The notes beneath the pieces are model-generated. The model was not told the origin of the DNA. It searched no databases and saw nothing but the letters and a program-made list of their open reading frames with translations. A stretch of 64,000 nt of DNA from Salinicola acroporae (GTDB lineage: Bacteria; Pseudomonadota; Gammaproteobacteria; Pseudomonadales; Halomonadaceae): positions 62,001 through 126,000 of the forward strand of contig NZ_PZJW01000006.1 in NCBI RefSeq assembly GCF_003206615.1, in the 5' to 3' direction. Below, piece after piece: positions 48,596-58,783 of the stretch; within the stretch, counting starts at the first letter, position 1, and each line of letters opens with the position of its first letter. The position numbers and the translations under genes were made by a program.

Positions 48596-50359
48596 ATGAG
48601 CGATTCATCGGATAGCCCCCACAACAAGCGCCGTCTGCGCTCGGCCCAGTGGTTCGGTACCGCCGACAAGAACGGTTTCATGTACCGCAGCTGGATGAAG
48701 AACCAGGGGATTCCGGACCATGAATTCCAGGGCAAGCCGATCATCGGCATCTGCAATACCTGGTCGGAGCTGACGCCCTGCAACGCGCACTTCCGCAAGC
48801 TCGCCGAACACGTCAAGAAGGGCGTGCTCGAGGCCGGCGGCTACCCGGTGGAGTTCCCGGTGTTCTCCAACGGCGAGTCCAACCTGCGCCCCACGGCGAT
48901 GTTCACCCGCAACCTCGCGAGCATGGACGTCGAGGAGGCGATTCGTGGCAATCCCATCGATGGCGTGGTGCTGCTGGTAGGTTGCGACAAGACCACCCCG
49001 GCGCTGCTGATGGGCGCGGCGAGCTGCGACATTCCGACGATCGTGGTGACCGGCGGGCCGATGCTCAACGGCAAGCACGAAGGCGAGGACATCGGGTCGG
49101 GAACCGTGGTCTGGAGGCTCTCCGAAGAGGTCAAGGCCGGCAAGATATCGATTCATGACTTCATGGCCGCCGAAGCCGGCATGTCGCGCTCGGCCGGCAC
49201 CTGCAACACCATGGGTACGGCCTCGACCATGGCCTGCATGGCCGAGTCGCTGGGGGTATCGCTGCCGCACAACGCCGCGATCCCGGCGGTGGATTCCCGG
49301 CGCTACGTGCTCGCCCATCTCTCCGGCAACCGCATCGTCGAGATGGTCGACGAGGACCTGAAACTGTCGAAGATACTGACCCGCGCTGCATTCGAGAACG
49401 CGATACGAACCAACGCCGCCATCGGCGGCTCGACCAACGCGGTGATCCATCTCAAGGCGATCGCCGGGCGCATCGGTGTCGACCTGCCACTGGACGACTG
49501 GACCCGAATCGGTCGCGGCACGCCGACCATCGTCGACCTGCAGCCCTCCGGGCGCTTCCTGATGGAGGAGTTCTACTACGCGGGCGGTCTGCCGGCCGTG
49601 CTGCGCCGGCTGGGCGAAGCCGACCGACTGCCCCACAAGGACGCGCTGACCGCCAACGGCAGGACGATCTGGGAAAACGTGCAGGATGCCCCGCACTATA
49701 ACGACGAGGTGATTCGTCCGCTGGACAACCCGCTGCGCGAGGACGGCGGCATCTGCATTCTGCGCGGCAACCTGGCGCCCAACGGCGCGGTGCTCAAGCC
49801 TTCTGCGGCCAGCCCCGAACTGATGAAGCACCGCGGTCGCGCGGTGGTGTTCGAGAACTTCGACGACTACAAGGCGCGCATCAACGATTCCGAGCTTGAG
49901 GTCGAGGCCAACGACATCCTGGTCCTGAAGCACTGCGGCCCACGGGGTTATCACGGCATGGCGGAAGTCGGCAACATGGGTCTGCCACCGAAGATCCTCG
50001 AGCAGGGCATCACCGACATGGTGCGTATCTCGGACGCCCGCATGAGCGGTACCGCCTACGGCACCGTGGTCCTCCACGTGGCCCCGGAGGCGGCAGCGGG
50101 CGGACCGCTGGCGGCGGTCGAGAACGGCGACTGGATCAGCCTGGATTGCGACAACGGCAAGCTCGAACTCGAGGTCGACGACGCCGAGATCGCCCGCCGC
50201 CTGGCTGCCGCCGACCCGACCGCGGCATCGAGTCAGATCGCCACCAGCGGCGGCTATCGCCAGCTCTATATCGAGCGGGTGCTGCAGGCCGACGAGGGCT
50301 GTGACTTCGACTTCCTGCGCGGCTGTCGCGGCGCCGAGGTGCCACGGCACTCGCACTGA
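48596..50359 (+). CDS. L-arabonate dehydratase (IlvD/Edd family)
   Basis: A 587-residue Fe-S dehydratase that would convert L-arabonate to 2-dehydro-3-deoxy-L-arabonate, the third step of the non-phosphorylative L-arabinose pathway. The cluster cysteines are in IIGICNTWSELTPCN, LVGCDKTTPALL and SAGTCNTMGTAS. The substrate group is suggested by the N-terminal KRRLRSAQWFG and C-terminal GGYRQLYIERVLQADEGCDFDFLRG, both typical of arabonate/xylonate dehydratases over IlvD. It shares its promoter region with gntP. The dehydrogenase, lactonase and later steps are not clearly present. Confidence 0.9.
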   Translation: MSDSSDSPHNKRRLRSAQWFGTADKNGFMYRSWMKNQGIPDHEFQGKPIIGICNTWSELTPCNAHFRKLAEHVKKGVLEAGGYPVEFPVFSNGESNLRPTAMFTRNLASMDVEEAIRGNPIDGVVLLVGCDKTTPALLMGAASCDIPTIVVTGGPMLNGKHEGEDIGSGTVVWRLSEEVKAGKISIHDFMAAEAGMSRSAGTCNTMGTASTMACMAESLGVSLPHNAAIPAVDSRRYVLAHLSGNRIVEMVDEDLKLSKILTRAAFENAIRTNAAIGGSTNAVIHLKAIAGRIGVDLPLDDWTRIGRGTPTIVDLQPSGRFLMEEFYYAGGLPAVLRRLGEADRLPHKDALTANGRTIWENVQDAPHYNDEVIRPLDNPLREDGGICILRGNLAPNGAVLKPSAASPELMKHRGRAVVFENFDDYKARINDSELEVEANDILVLKHCGPRGYHGMAEVGNMGLPPKILEQGITDMVRISDARMSGTAYGTVVLHVAPEAAAGGPLAAVENGDWISLDCDNGKLELEVDDAEIARRLAAADPTAASSQIATSGGYRQLYIERVLQADEGCDFDFLRGCRGAEVPRHSH

Positions 50360-50378
50360 GGTGCTAGCGCGGCGGTCG

Positions 50379-50798
50379 TCACTCGCCCGTCAGGGTGGCG
50401 GTGATTCGGCGCGCGCCGCCGTTCTGGCGGTGCTCGCCGAGCCAGATGCCCTGCCAGGTGCCGGTGAGCAGGCGGCCATTGTCCACGGCCAGGGTCAGTT
50501 GAGTGCCGAACAGACTGGCCAGCACGTGGGCGGGCATGTCGTCGGGGCCCTCGAGGGTGTGGCGCAGGCCGTCGAGCCGTTCTGGGGCGATCCGGGCGGC
50601 AAACAGCGCCATGTCATGGCGTACGTCGGGGTCGGCGTTCTCGTTCAGGGTCAGCGAGGCCGAGGTGTGCATCAGCTGTAGATGGAGCAGACCGGTGCGG
50701 ATCTCGGCCAGCCGCGGCAGTGCCGCCAGGACCTCCTCGGTGACCAGATGAAAGCCGCGCGGGCGCGCGGAGAGCGTGAATTGCTGACGGTGCCACAT
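50379..50798 (-). CDS. YjbQ family protein
   Basis: A 139-residue single-domain protein of the YjbQ/UPF0047 family (HLVTEEVLAAL, LLHLQLMHTSASLTLNENADPDVRHD, HVLASLFGTQLTLAVDNGRLLTGTWQGIWLGEHR). Family members have been reported to have weak thiamin phosphate synthase activity, but the physiological role is unsettled. It stands convergent to the dehydratase, with 19 bases between the stops, and appears unrelated to the arabinose genes. Confidence 0.93.
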   Translation of the reverse strand: MWHRQQFTLSARPRGFHLVTEEVLAALPRLAEIRTGLLHLQLMHTSASLTLNENADPDVRHDMALFAARIAPERLDGLRHTLEGPDDMPAHVLASLFGTQLTLAVDNGRLLTGTWQGIWLGEHRQNGGARRITATLTGE

Positions 50799-51042
50799 GG
50801 TTGAGACGTCTCCGTGAGTGTGCTGAGAGAGTGCATGCCTGGGACCAAAGTCCGCTAGTCAGGCCGTTCGGCGGTGTCCTACTCTGACACGCCGGAGCGC
50901 CCAGCGGCGAGGGTCGATGCCGCTGGCGGGTGTCGAACCTGGCGCCGTACGTTTACCGCGGTCATTGGCAAGTGAGAGGCAAGTCATTGGCAATGTCGTC
51001 TGCATGTCGTCGAACCCGATGTCGTCAAATCAGGAGTGCGTC

Positions 51043-51828
51043 ATGACTACCCCACGTCTGTACATGTTCCAGACCGGCACGCTCAAGTGCCGGGTGTGCA
51101 ATATCAAGATGAATGCGGGGTTGGATGAGTATGAGATCCCCGTGCCCTGGTATCTGATTACGCATCCGGAGGGAAACGTGGTCATCGATGGTGGCTGCGC
51201 CGTCGAGTGCGCCAGCGATCCGGAGAAGCACTGGGGCGATATCACCGCGGTCTATTGGCCGGTGATGCGGGAGGAAGAGGGGTGCGTTCAGGCACTGAAG
51301 ACGTTCGGCATCGAACCCGAGGACGTGCGCTATGTCCTGCACAGCCACCTGCACCTGGATCACACCGGCGCCACCGGGCGCTTCCCCAATGCCACGCATA
51401 TCGTCCGCCGACGCGAATACGAGTATGCGATGGCGCCGGACTGGTTCGCCGCCGGCGGCTATATCCGCGCCGATTTCGATCGTCCCGGGCTGAAGTGGCA
51501 TCTGCTCGAGGATGGTGACGACGGCTACGACGTCTTCGGCGACGGCAGCATCCGCTTCATCTTCACCCCGGGGCACGCCCCCGGCCATGCCAGCTTTCTG
51601 CTCCAGCTCCCCGAGACCGGCCCGGTGCTGCTGGCGGTGGATGCGGCCTACACCACCGACCACTGGGAGGAGAAGGCGCTACCGGGCTTTCTCGCTTCGA
51701 CCGTGGATACGGTGCGCTCCGTGCGCAAGCTGCACGCGCTGGCCGAGAAGACCGGGGCGCTGGTGGTCACCGGCCACGACCCGCAGGCGTGGCCGACCTT
51801 CCGTCACGCGCCCGAGTATTATTCCTGA
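51043..51828 (+). CDS. N-acyl-homoserine lactonase family protein (metallo-beta-lactamase fold)
   Basis: A 261-residue metallo-hydrolase of the AiiA/AttM(BlcC) family. The di-metal motif H102-x-H104-x-D106-H107 (HSHLHLDH) is complete, with later ligands in TPGHAPGHASF and AVDAAYTTDHW, and a final GHDPQAWP. It opens lactone rings. In Agrobacterium the BlcC homologue serves gamma-butyrolactone use next to dehydrogenases, and the Zn dehydrogenase downstream here recalls that. ATG 51043 has a CAGGAG site. It could be a quorum-quenching enzyme, a catabolic lactonase or even a sugar lactonase. Confidence 0.88.
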   Translation: MTTPRLYMFQTGTLKCRVCNIKMNAGLDEYEIPVPWYLITHPEGNVVIDGGCAVECASDPEKHWGDITAVYWPVMREEEGCVQALKTFGIEPEDVRYVLHSHLHLDHTGATGRFPNATHIVRRREYEYAMAPDWFAAGGYIRADFDRPGLKWHLLEDGDDGYDVFGDGSIRFIFTPGHAPGHASFLLQLPETGPVLLAVDAAYTTDHWEEKALPGFLASTVDTVRSVRKLHALAEKTGALVVTGHDPQAWPTFRHAPEYYS

Positions 51829-51874
51829 CAGACCGAGATTCTCCTGACAGGCCGAGTTTTTCTGACAGACGGAG
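51825..51874 (+). repeat. Three short tandem repeats after the lactonase stop
   Basis: CTGACAG followed by (A/G)CCGAG or ACGGAG recurs at 51825, 51844 and 51862 (spacing 19 and 18 bases), the first copy overlapping the stop codon. A further run of GCCGGGCCTGGC copies follows to about 51930. They could be a slippage tract or protein-binding repeats. Confidence 0.5.
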
Positions 51875-51976
51875 TGCCGGGCCTGGCGTGTCGAATGCCG
51901 GGCCTGGCACATCAACGCCAGGCGCACCCGGCATGATGAGGCGTGCCGGGGCGATCCATCGAATAGGGAAGTCGCG

Positions 51977-53104
51977 ATGAAAATGCATGCAGCCGTGATC
52001 CACGAGATGCAGAAGCCACGCCCGTACCGGGAGTCGCAGCCGCTGTCGATCGAGGAGGTCGAGCTCGACCCGCCCGGGCGCGGCGAGGTGCTGGTGCGCA
52101 TGCGCGCCGCCGGGCTGTGCCACTCGGATCTCTCCACCATCAACGGCGATCGGCCGCGGCCGCTGCCGATGGTGCTGGGGCACGAGGCCGCCGGCGAGGT
52201 GGTCGAGGTCGGCGAGGGCGTCGAGGATCTCGCGCCCGGCGATCATGTGGTGTTCTCGTTCGCTCCCAGCTGCGGCGCCTGCGCTTCGTGTCTCTCCGGG
52301 CGTGCGGCGCTGTGCGCGCCGGGGCAGGTGGCCAATGGCGCCGGGCACCTGCTGGGCGGCGGCATGCGCCTGCACCGGGGCGGGCAGAAGATCTATCACC
52401 ATATCGGGGTTTCCGGCTTCGCCGAGTACGCGGTGGCCTCGCGACGGTCGCTGACGCGGATCGATGCCGATCTGCCGTTCCATATCGCGGCGCTGTTCGG
52501 TTGCGCCGTGCTCACCGGGGTCGGCGCGGTGGTTCACACCGCCGGCCTGCGTCTGGGGCAGTCGGTGCTGGTGGTCGGCCTCGGTGGGGTCGGCCTGGCG
52601 GCGGTAATGGGAGCCGCCGGGGGCGGCGCTCGCCATGTGATCGCCGCCGATATCGCCCCCGACAAGCTGGAGACCGCCAAGGCGATGGGCGCCACCCATG
52701 TGGTCAACAGTGGCGATGCCGACGCCATCGACCAGGTGCGCGAGATCAGCGGCGGCGGGGTGGATATCGCCGCCGAGTTTGCCGGTGTCTCCAAGGCGCT
52801 GGAGTTCGCCTACGAGTGTACCGCCCGCGGCGGCACCACGGTGACCTCTGGGCTACCGCATCCGGACGTACGTTTCGCCATCAGCCCCACCCGGATGGTC
52901 GCCGAGGAGCGTACGCTCAAGGGCTCCTACCTGGGCGGCCACGTGCCGTCGCTGGATGTGCCGGAGTATATCGCGCTCTATCGCGCGGGCCGGCTGCCGG
53001 TGGAGCAGCTCTTGACCCATCGTCTGAAACTGGACGAGATCAACCTCGGCTTCGACCGTCTGGCCAGCGGAGAGGCGATTCGCCAGATCATCGACTTTGA
53101 CTGA
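51977..53104 (+). CDS. Zinc-dependent alcohol dehydrogenase (MDR superfamily)
   Basis: A 375-residue medium-chain dehydrogenase. The catalytic zinc site is GLCHSDLS plus GHEAAGEVVEVG, and the structural zinc loop is CGACASCLSGRAALC. The Rossmann motif GLGGVGLAAVMG selects NAD(P). Close in pattern to glutathione-independent/S-(hydroxymethyl)-type class III-like ADHs such as aryl-alcohol dehydrogenases. Its specificity is unknown. It stands 148 bases after the lactonase on the same strand, so it may oxidise the hydroxy acid made by that enzyme. Confidence 0.92.
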   Translation: MKMHAAVIHEMQKPRPYRESQPLSIEEVELDPPGRGEVLVRMRAAGLCHSDLSTINGDRPRPLPMVLGHEAAGEVVEVGEGVEDLAPGDHVVFSFAPSCGACASCLSGRAALCAPGQVANGAGHLLGGGMRLHRGGQKIYHHIGVSGFAEYAVASRRSLTRIDADLPFHIAALFGCAVLTGVGAVVHTAGLRLGQSVLVVGLGGVGLAAVMGAAGGGARHVIAADIAPDKLETAKAMGATHVVNSGDADAIDQVREISGGGVDIAAEFAGVSKALEFAYECTARGGTTVTSGLPHPDVRFAISPTRMVAEERTLKGSYLGGHVPSLDVPEYIALYRAGRLPVEQLLTHRLKLDEINLGFDRLASGEAIRQIIDFD

Positions 53105-53572
53105 GCGCGCTCAGCCACCCAGAGGAGGTGTGCCTGGTGTATCATCATGGCCGCCTCCCGACATCCGCCGCGCGAAGTGGATGCAGTGTGACGACCGACT
53201 GCTAGTCTTGATTGAGTCCGGGCGCTGTCTGAAAACTGCCTGCGCTTGGCTGGATGACGTTAGAAATCAGCTCACTTACTGGGTTCGGAACGTCCGAAGG
53301 AGGGCGAGCGCCGCGGGTCACAGGCTCATTCGGGCCTCGTTGCCCGGTACACCAGCCCGGTCCGCTTTCGACGCGCGATATCCTGGTCGTTCGCACTTTG
53401 CGCAGCGGCGCCGTCCCCATCGTCGATCCTGACGATCTGTCGCTGATTTTTGCTTCGTTTGGCCATCGCACGCCGCTTTCTCAGCGAGCGCCCCACGAGA
53501 ACCGGGAGATCGGCGGCGTGCCGATCTCCATGGGTTCCTTGGCATTTCATCCGTCATCGATAGGAGAAGGTC
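53105..53572. other. Intergenic region before fumC
   Basis: No gene can be supported in these 468 bases. Its base and codon pattern looks non-coding, and the short open frames lack homology-like sequence. The only clear structure is a hairpin near the fumC end (53505-53529). Confidence 0.4.
53505..53529 (+). promoter_or_regulatory. Hairpin in the fumC leader
   Basis: A perfect 10-bp stem (53505-53514 with 53520-53529) with a 5-base GGCGT loop, 43 bases before the fumC start and without a following T-run. It may be an RNA stabiliser or regulatory stem. Confidence 0.4.
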
Positions 53573-54952
<1,380 letters not shown>

Positions 54953-55025
54953 GGTCCGCTCTCCCTTCCGGTCGCCATCTGTAGCCAGATTCTGAGATCA
55001 ATGGTTCCAGTTGGTGGCCGATACT

Positions 55026-55053
55026 ACGACGCCACCCGCTCGGGTGGCGTCGT
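55026..55053. terminator. Hairpin between fumC and the EEP-family gene
   Basis: A 12-bp perfect stem (55026-55037 with 55042-55053) and a 4-base loop lie between the convergent stops. Neither side has a T-run, so it is a stabilising or weak terminator. Confidence 0.5.
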
Positions 55054-55085
55054 GGTCAAGCATGGTCAGTCCAGGCGAAGCGGGT

Positions 55086-56162
55086 TCAGACCGGCTCCTC
55101 GCCATGGCGATCCTGCGCTTCCTCGATCGTCTCCTCCGCCACTTCCCGCTCGTCGCTATCGGCTTTCTCGGGCTCGTTCTCGGCCGCCCGGGTCGGGTTG
55201 TGGCGGAGCGTCACCAATATGGGGAAGTGATCGGATCCCACTTCCGGCAGCCGCTCCATGTGGACGAGGGTGAAATGCTCGGTGACGAAGACGTGATCCA
55301 GCGGCCAGCGCAGCATCGGATATTTGGCGTGGAAGGTGCTGTACTGACCGCGACCGCGGCGAAGATCGAGCATGCCGCTGATCTTGCAGAACAGTTTCGT
55401 CGTCGGTGACCAGGCAACGTCATTGAGGTCTCCGGCAACGACGGTGGGGTCATTGCGCTCTGCAATGGTCTGGCCCACCAGCAGCAGTTCCGCGTCGCGC
55501 CACAGTGATTCATCGCTTTCCGAGGGGGCGGGCGGCCGCGGATGCAGGGCGTGGAAACGAATACGACTGCCATCCCTCAACCTTACCCAGGCATGAATCG
55601 AAGGGATATCATCCTGAATCAGCCATTTGACCTCGACATCTTCCAGCGGCAGACGGGAGTAGAGATGCATGCCGTAGAGATTGTCGAGGGGGATGCGCAC
55701 CGCTTCCGGCATCGACTCGCCGATGGCGGCATCCAGTTGATCCCCCCACCATTGATCGGACTCCAACGTCAGCAGGATGTCGGGGTCGTGCTCCTGGACC
55801 AGGTCGATCAACTTCGATGCCTGGCGATTGGGAGTCAGGACGTTGGAGACGAGCAGCTTGAGTTCGTGTTCCGGCGCCTGGGAATTGGATTTGACCACCG
55901 TGCAGCGTGCCAACGGGGTCCAGGGGTAGATGCGCGCCCACTGGATGACCGCCGCGATCACGCTGGCGGCGACACCGGCCCAGTGCCACCAGCGCTCGGG
56001 TTCGAATGCGAGCTGAATCAGCGCTAGCGCGGTGGCGGCGATGGCTATCTGGAGAAGCGGGAAATCGAAACTGCGAACGCTCCAATGGCGAATCCGCATG
56101 TAAGGCGCCAGGGTGACCAGCAGCGTGAGGCAGCCGAGACAGCTAAAAAGGAGTTGCAGCAA
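55086..56162 (-). CDS. Membrane-anchored endonuclease/exonuclease/phosphatase family protein
   Basis: A 358-residue protein. Two to three N-terminal helices (LLFSCLGCLTLLVTLAPYM, LLQIAIAATALALIQLAF, WAGVAASVIAAVIQWARIY) are followed by an EEP catalytic domain from about residue 95. The domain has LLVSNVLTPNRQ, LTLESD (catalytic Glu), FHALHPRPP, AGDLNDVAWS, and SDHFPILV. The start is TTG at 56162, chosen because it includes the first helix; an ATG at 56097 would remove it. The acidic tail (EKADSDEREVAEETIEEA) is unusual. Substrates may be lipids, nucleic acids or phosphate esters. Confidence 0.86.
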   Translation of the reverse strand: MLQLLFSCLGCLTLLVTLAPYMRIRHWSVRSFDFPLLQIAIAATALALIQLAFEPERWWHWAGVAASVIAAVIQWARIYPWTPLARCTVVKSNSQAPEHELKLLVSNVLTPNRQASKLIDLVQEHDPDILLTLESDQWWGDQLDAAIGESMPEAVRIPLDNLYGMHLYSRLPLEDVEVKWLIQDDIPSIHAWVRLRDGSRIRFHALHPRPPAPSESDESLWRDAELLLVGQTIAERNDPTVVAGDLNDVAWSPTTKLFCKISGMLDLRRGRGQYSTFHAKYPMLRWPLDHVFVTEHFTLVHMERLPEVGSDHFPILVTLRHNPTRAAENEPEKADSDEREVAEETIEEAQDRHGEEPV

Positions 56163-56273
56163 GGGAGGGTTCCTTGTGTCGGGGTAGGACGCCGTGCTGG
56201 GCCAAGCGTAGCAGAAACGCGTTTCGTACCCACGGCAGTATGGCTTCCCGGCAACCTCGTGGCAGCTAATTCC

Positions 56274-57800
56274 TCATGAGACTTTGGATAGTGGGCGCGA
56301 CTGACCGGCGATTGGGTGCTGGTCGAGGTAGCGCGCCAGCGTCTGCTGCTCGTCACTGGACAGGCGAAGACCCAGCTTGCTGCGTCGCCACAGGATGTCA
56401 TCGCTGGTGCGTGCCCACTCGTGCTCGATCAGATAGTCGACTTCGGCACGGGTGAGACCGCCGCCGAAATGCTGGCCAAGATCCTCCTGGCTCTGCGTAT
56501 CGTTGAGGAAGCCGAGACACAGCGAGCCATAGCTGGAAGCGAATCGTTCGGCCCGCTCTCGACCGAGAAACGGATATTCATCCACGATTCGATCGGTAAA
56601 TGCCTGGCGTGACTCGATGTCACCGCCGGGTAGCCGGGCGTCGGCCGTCCACGACTGGCCCATGGCAGGCAGCAGTGGCTCGAGTTTGCGCATGGCCGCC
56701 TCGGCGAGCTTGCGATAGGTGGTGATCTTGCCGCCAAAGATCGACAGCATTGGCGCGCCGTGCCTGTCGAGGTCGAGGGTATAGTCCCGGGTCATCGCCG
56801 AGGGGTTCTCCGATTCGTCGTCGCACAGCGGGCGCACGCCGGCATAGGTCGCGACCACATCCTCGCGACCGAGCTGCCTGGTGAAGTGCGCGTTGAGCAC
56901 GTCGAGCAGGTAATCGATCTCTTCGTCATTGATGGCGACCTGGGCGGGGTCGCCCTGATAGCGGCGATCGGTAGTGCCGATCAGGCTGTAGCGCTGCTGG
57001 TAGGGCAGCACGAAGACGATACGGCCGTCGCGATTCTGCAGAATGTAGGCACGGTCGTCATCGTTGAGGCGTGGCACTACCAAGTGGCTGCCCTGGATCA
57101 TGCGGATGCCGTAGCGGGAGTCGCGCTTGGCATTGCCCTTGACGAAGGACTCCACCCAGGGGCCGGCGGCGTTGACCAGCACCTTGCACCGCTGTTCCTG
57201 GTGCTGCCCGCTATCCAGGTCTTCGAGAATGACCACCCACTCTCCCTGCTCCTCGCGAGCCTCGACGCAACGGGTGCGGACCCGGATATCGGCGCCTTTT
57301 TCCCGTGCCTGGATCGCGTTCAGTACCACCAGCCGGGCATCGTCCACCCAGCAGTCGGAGTACTCGAAACCACGCTTGATCGCCGGTACCAGCGGGCTTT
57401 CCGAACCGAAACGCAGGCGCTTGGCGTTGGGCAAGCTGTCGCGGTGGCTGAGATGATCGTAGAGAAAGAGCCCCGCGCGGATCATCCAGCCGGGCCGCAG
57501 GTGCGGTTGATGGGGCAGGATGAAGCGCAATGGCCAGACGATGTGCGGAGCCTTGCGCAGCATGACCTCCCGTTCCTTCAGCGCTTCGCGCACCAGGCGA
57601 AACTCGCGGTGCTCGAGATAGCGCAATCCACCATGGATCAGCTTGCTGCTGGCGGAGGAGGTGGCACTGGCCAGGTCCGACTGCTCGCACAGCAGCACGG
57701 ATAGGCCCCGGCCGGCGGCGTCGTTGGCGATGCCGGCACCATTGATGCCGCCACCGACGACGATGAGGTCATGGACGTGACGCTGTGTCGTTGAGGCCAT
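56274..57800 (-). CDS. glpD: Aerobic glycerol-3-phosphate dehydrogenase
   Basis: A 508-residue FAD enzyme on the inner face of the membrane that oxidises glycerol 3-phosphate to dihydroxyacetone phosphate and reduces quinone. The FAD motif is DLIVVGGGINGAGIANDAAGRG. The substrate side includes SASSKLIHGGLRYLE and GPWVESF, and KITTYRKLAE begins the C-terminal cap. GGAGAG precedes the ATG at 57800. It lies just downstream of glpR in the same direction, with a GlpR operator between them, so it is the repressor's target. Confidence 0.97.
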   Translation of the reverse strand: MASTTQRHVHDLIVVGGGINGAGIANDAAGRGLSVLLCEQSDLASATSSASSKLIHGGLRYLEHREFRLVREALKEREVMLRKAPHIVWPLRFILPHQPHLRPGWMIRAGLFLYDHLSHRDSLPNAKRLRFGSESPLVPAIKRGFEYSDCWVDDARLVVLNAIQAREKGADIRVRTRCVEAREEQGEWVVILEDLDSGQHQEQRCKVLVNAAGPWVESFVKGNAKRDSRYGIRMIQGSHLVVPRLNDDDRAYILQNRDGRIVFVLPYQQRYSLIGTTDRRYQGDPAQVAINDEEIDYLLDVLNAHFTRQLGREDVVATYAGVRPLCDDESENPSAMTRDYTLDLDRHGAPMLSIFGGKITTYRKLAEAAMRKLEPLLPAMGQSWTADARLPGGDIESRQAFTDRIVDEYPFLGRERAERFASSYGSLCLGFLNDTQSQEDLGQHFGGGLTRAEVDYLIEHEWARTSDDILWRRSKLGLRLSSDEQQTLARYLDQHPIAGQSRPLSKVS

Positions 57801-57829
57801 ACCGCTCTCCGGAAGGTGATGATTCGGTC

Positions 57830-57847
57830 ATGTTCGGTTTCGAACAT
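57830..57847. promoter_or_regulatory. GlpR operator in front of glpD
   Basis: ATGTTCG-GTTT-CGAACAT is a perfect dyad with 7-base arms and equals the E. coli GlpR operator pattern. It sits 30 bases before the glpD start. A further CGAACAT half-site lies at 57862-57868, 21 bases away (two helical turns), suggesting tandem binding. Confidence 0.85.
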
Positions 57848-57976
57848 AGACTAATCATTTCCGAACATCAATGGCCGCAGGCAGTTTCCTCGACCAAAAG
57901 GGAAGGCATGGAGGCAATCCATCATCGGGGAGAGCAAAGCCGGCGCGTGGCCGGCTGTTGCATGGGCGGTCGGACT

Positions 57977-58783
57977 TCAGCCCGCGTGGGCGGGCAGGGG
58001 CTCGATGTCCGCGGATATCGAAGGATCGGCGACGTAGAGCGCCACATCGTGCTCCCGCATCAGCCGGCGCAGTCCATCGGGTGGCTGCCGGTCGGTGAAA
58101 AAGGCGTTGATCTGGCTGAGGTTGCCCTGGCGTACCACGGCATTGCGGTGAAATTTCGAATGATCCGCCGCCAGGAAGACCTGGCGGGAGTTGCGCAGGA
58201 TGGCTTGTGCGACTCGGACTTCCTGGTAGTCGAATTCCAGCAGCGAACCATCGCCATCGATGCCGCTGATACCGATGATGCCGTAGTCGACCTTGAACTG
58301 ATTGATGAAGTCGATGGTGGCTTCACCGATGATCCCGCCGTCCCGCGAGCGGACCTGGCCGCCGGCGACGATGACATTGAAGTCGGTCTTGTGCTGCAGA
58401 ATGGCTGCCACATTGAGGTTGTTGGTGATGACCTCGAGTCCGCTGTGCTGGCACAGCGCTTCGGCGATGAATTCATTGCTGGTGCCGATGTTGATGAACA
58501 GCGACGATGAATCGGGAATATGGCTCGCCAGCATTTCGGCTATTCGGCGCTTGGCGTCCAGATTCAACGTCTTGCGGGTATGATAGGCCGTGTTGACGGT
58601 GCTCGATTCCAGGCCGGCGCCACCATGGACGCGTTTGACGATGCCCTCTTCCGCCAGTTGATTGAGGTCGCGGCGCACCGTCTGGGGCGTGACGTCGAAG
58701 TCTCTGGCGAGCTGTTCGATCGAGGCATAGCCTTGCCGCTTGACCAGCTCGACGATGGCTTCGTGACGTTCCTGCTGTGTCAT
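57977..58783 (-). CDS. glpR: DeoR-family glycerol-3-phosphate regulon repressor
   Basis: A 268-residue DeoR/GlpR repressor. The HTH lies at about 16-45 ([30 protein letters not shown]), followed by a sugar-phosphate isomerase-like effector domain ([53 protein letters not shown]). It should release DNA when glycerol 3-phosphate binds. ATG 58783 is used because it starts the HTH domain; the frame is open far upstream. A small hairpin (57938-57956) follows. Its operators are found at glpD and in front of the glycerol ABC operon. Confidence 0.95.
   Translation of the reverse strand: MTQQERHEAIVELVKRQGYASIEQLARDFDVTPQTVRRDLNQLAEEGIVKRVHGGAGLESSTVNTAYHTRKTLNLDAKRRIAEMLASHIPDSSSLFINIGTSNEFIAEALCQHSGLEVITNNLNVAAILQHKTDFNVIVAGGQVRSRDGGIIGEATIDFINQFKVDYGIIGISGIDGDGSLLEFDYQEVRVAQAILRNSRQVFLAADHSKFHRNAVVRQGNLSQINAFFTDRQPPDGLRRLMREHDVALYVADPSISADIEPLPAHAG

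Noticed and set aside
48605-50356. Open frame of 583 codons on the minus strand
   Set aside because: Exactly antisense to the arabonate dehydratase gene; no family features.
51043-51828. Complete quorum-sensing locus
   Set aside because: Only a lactonase-family gene is present; no luxI or luxR homologue is in the window.
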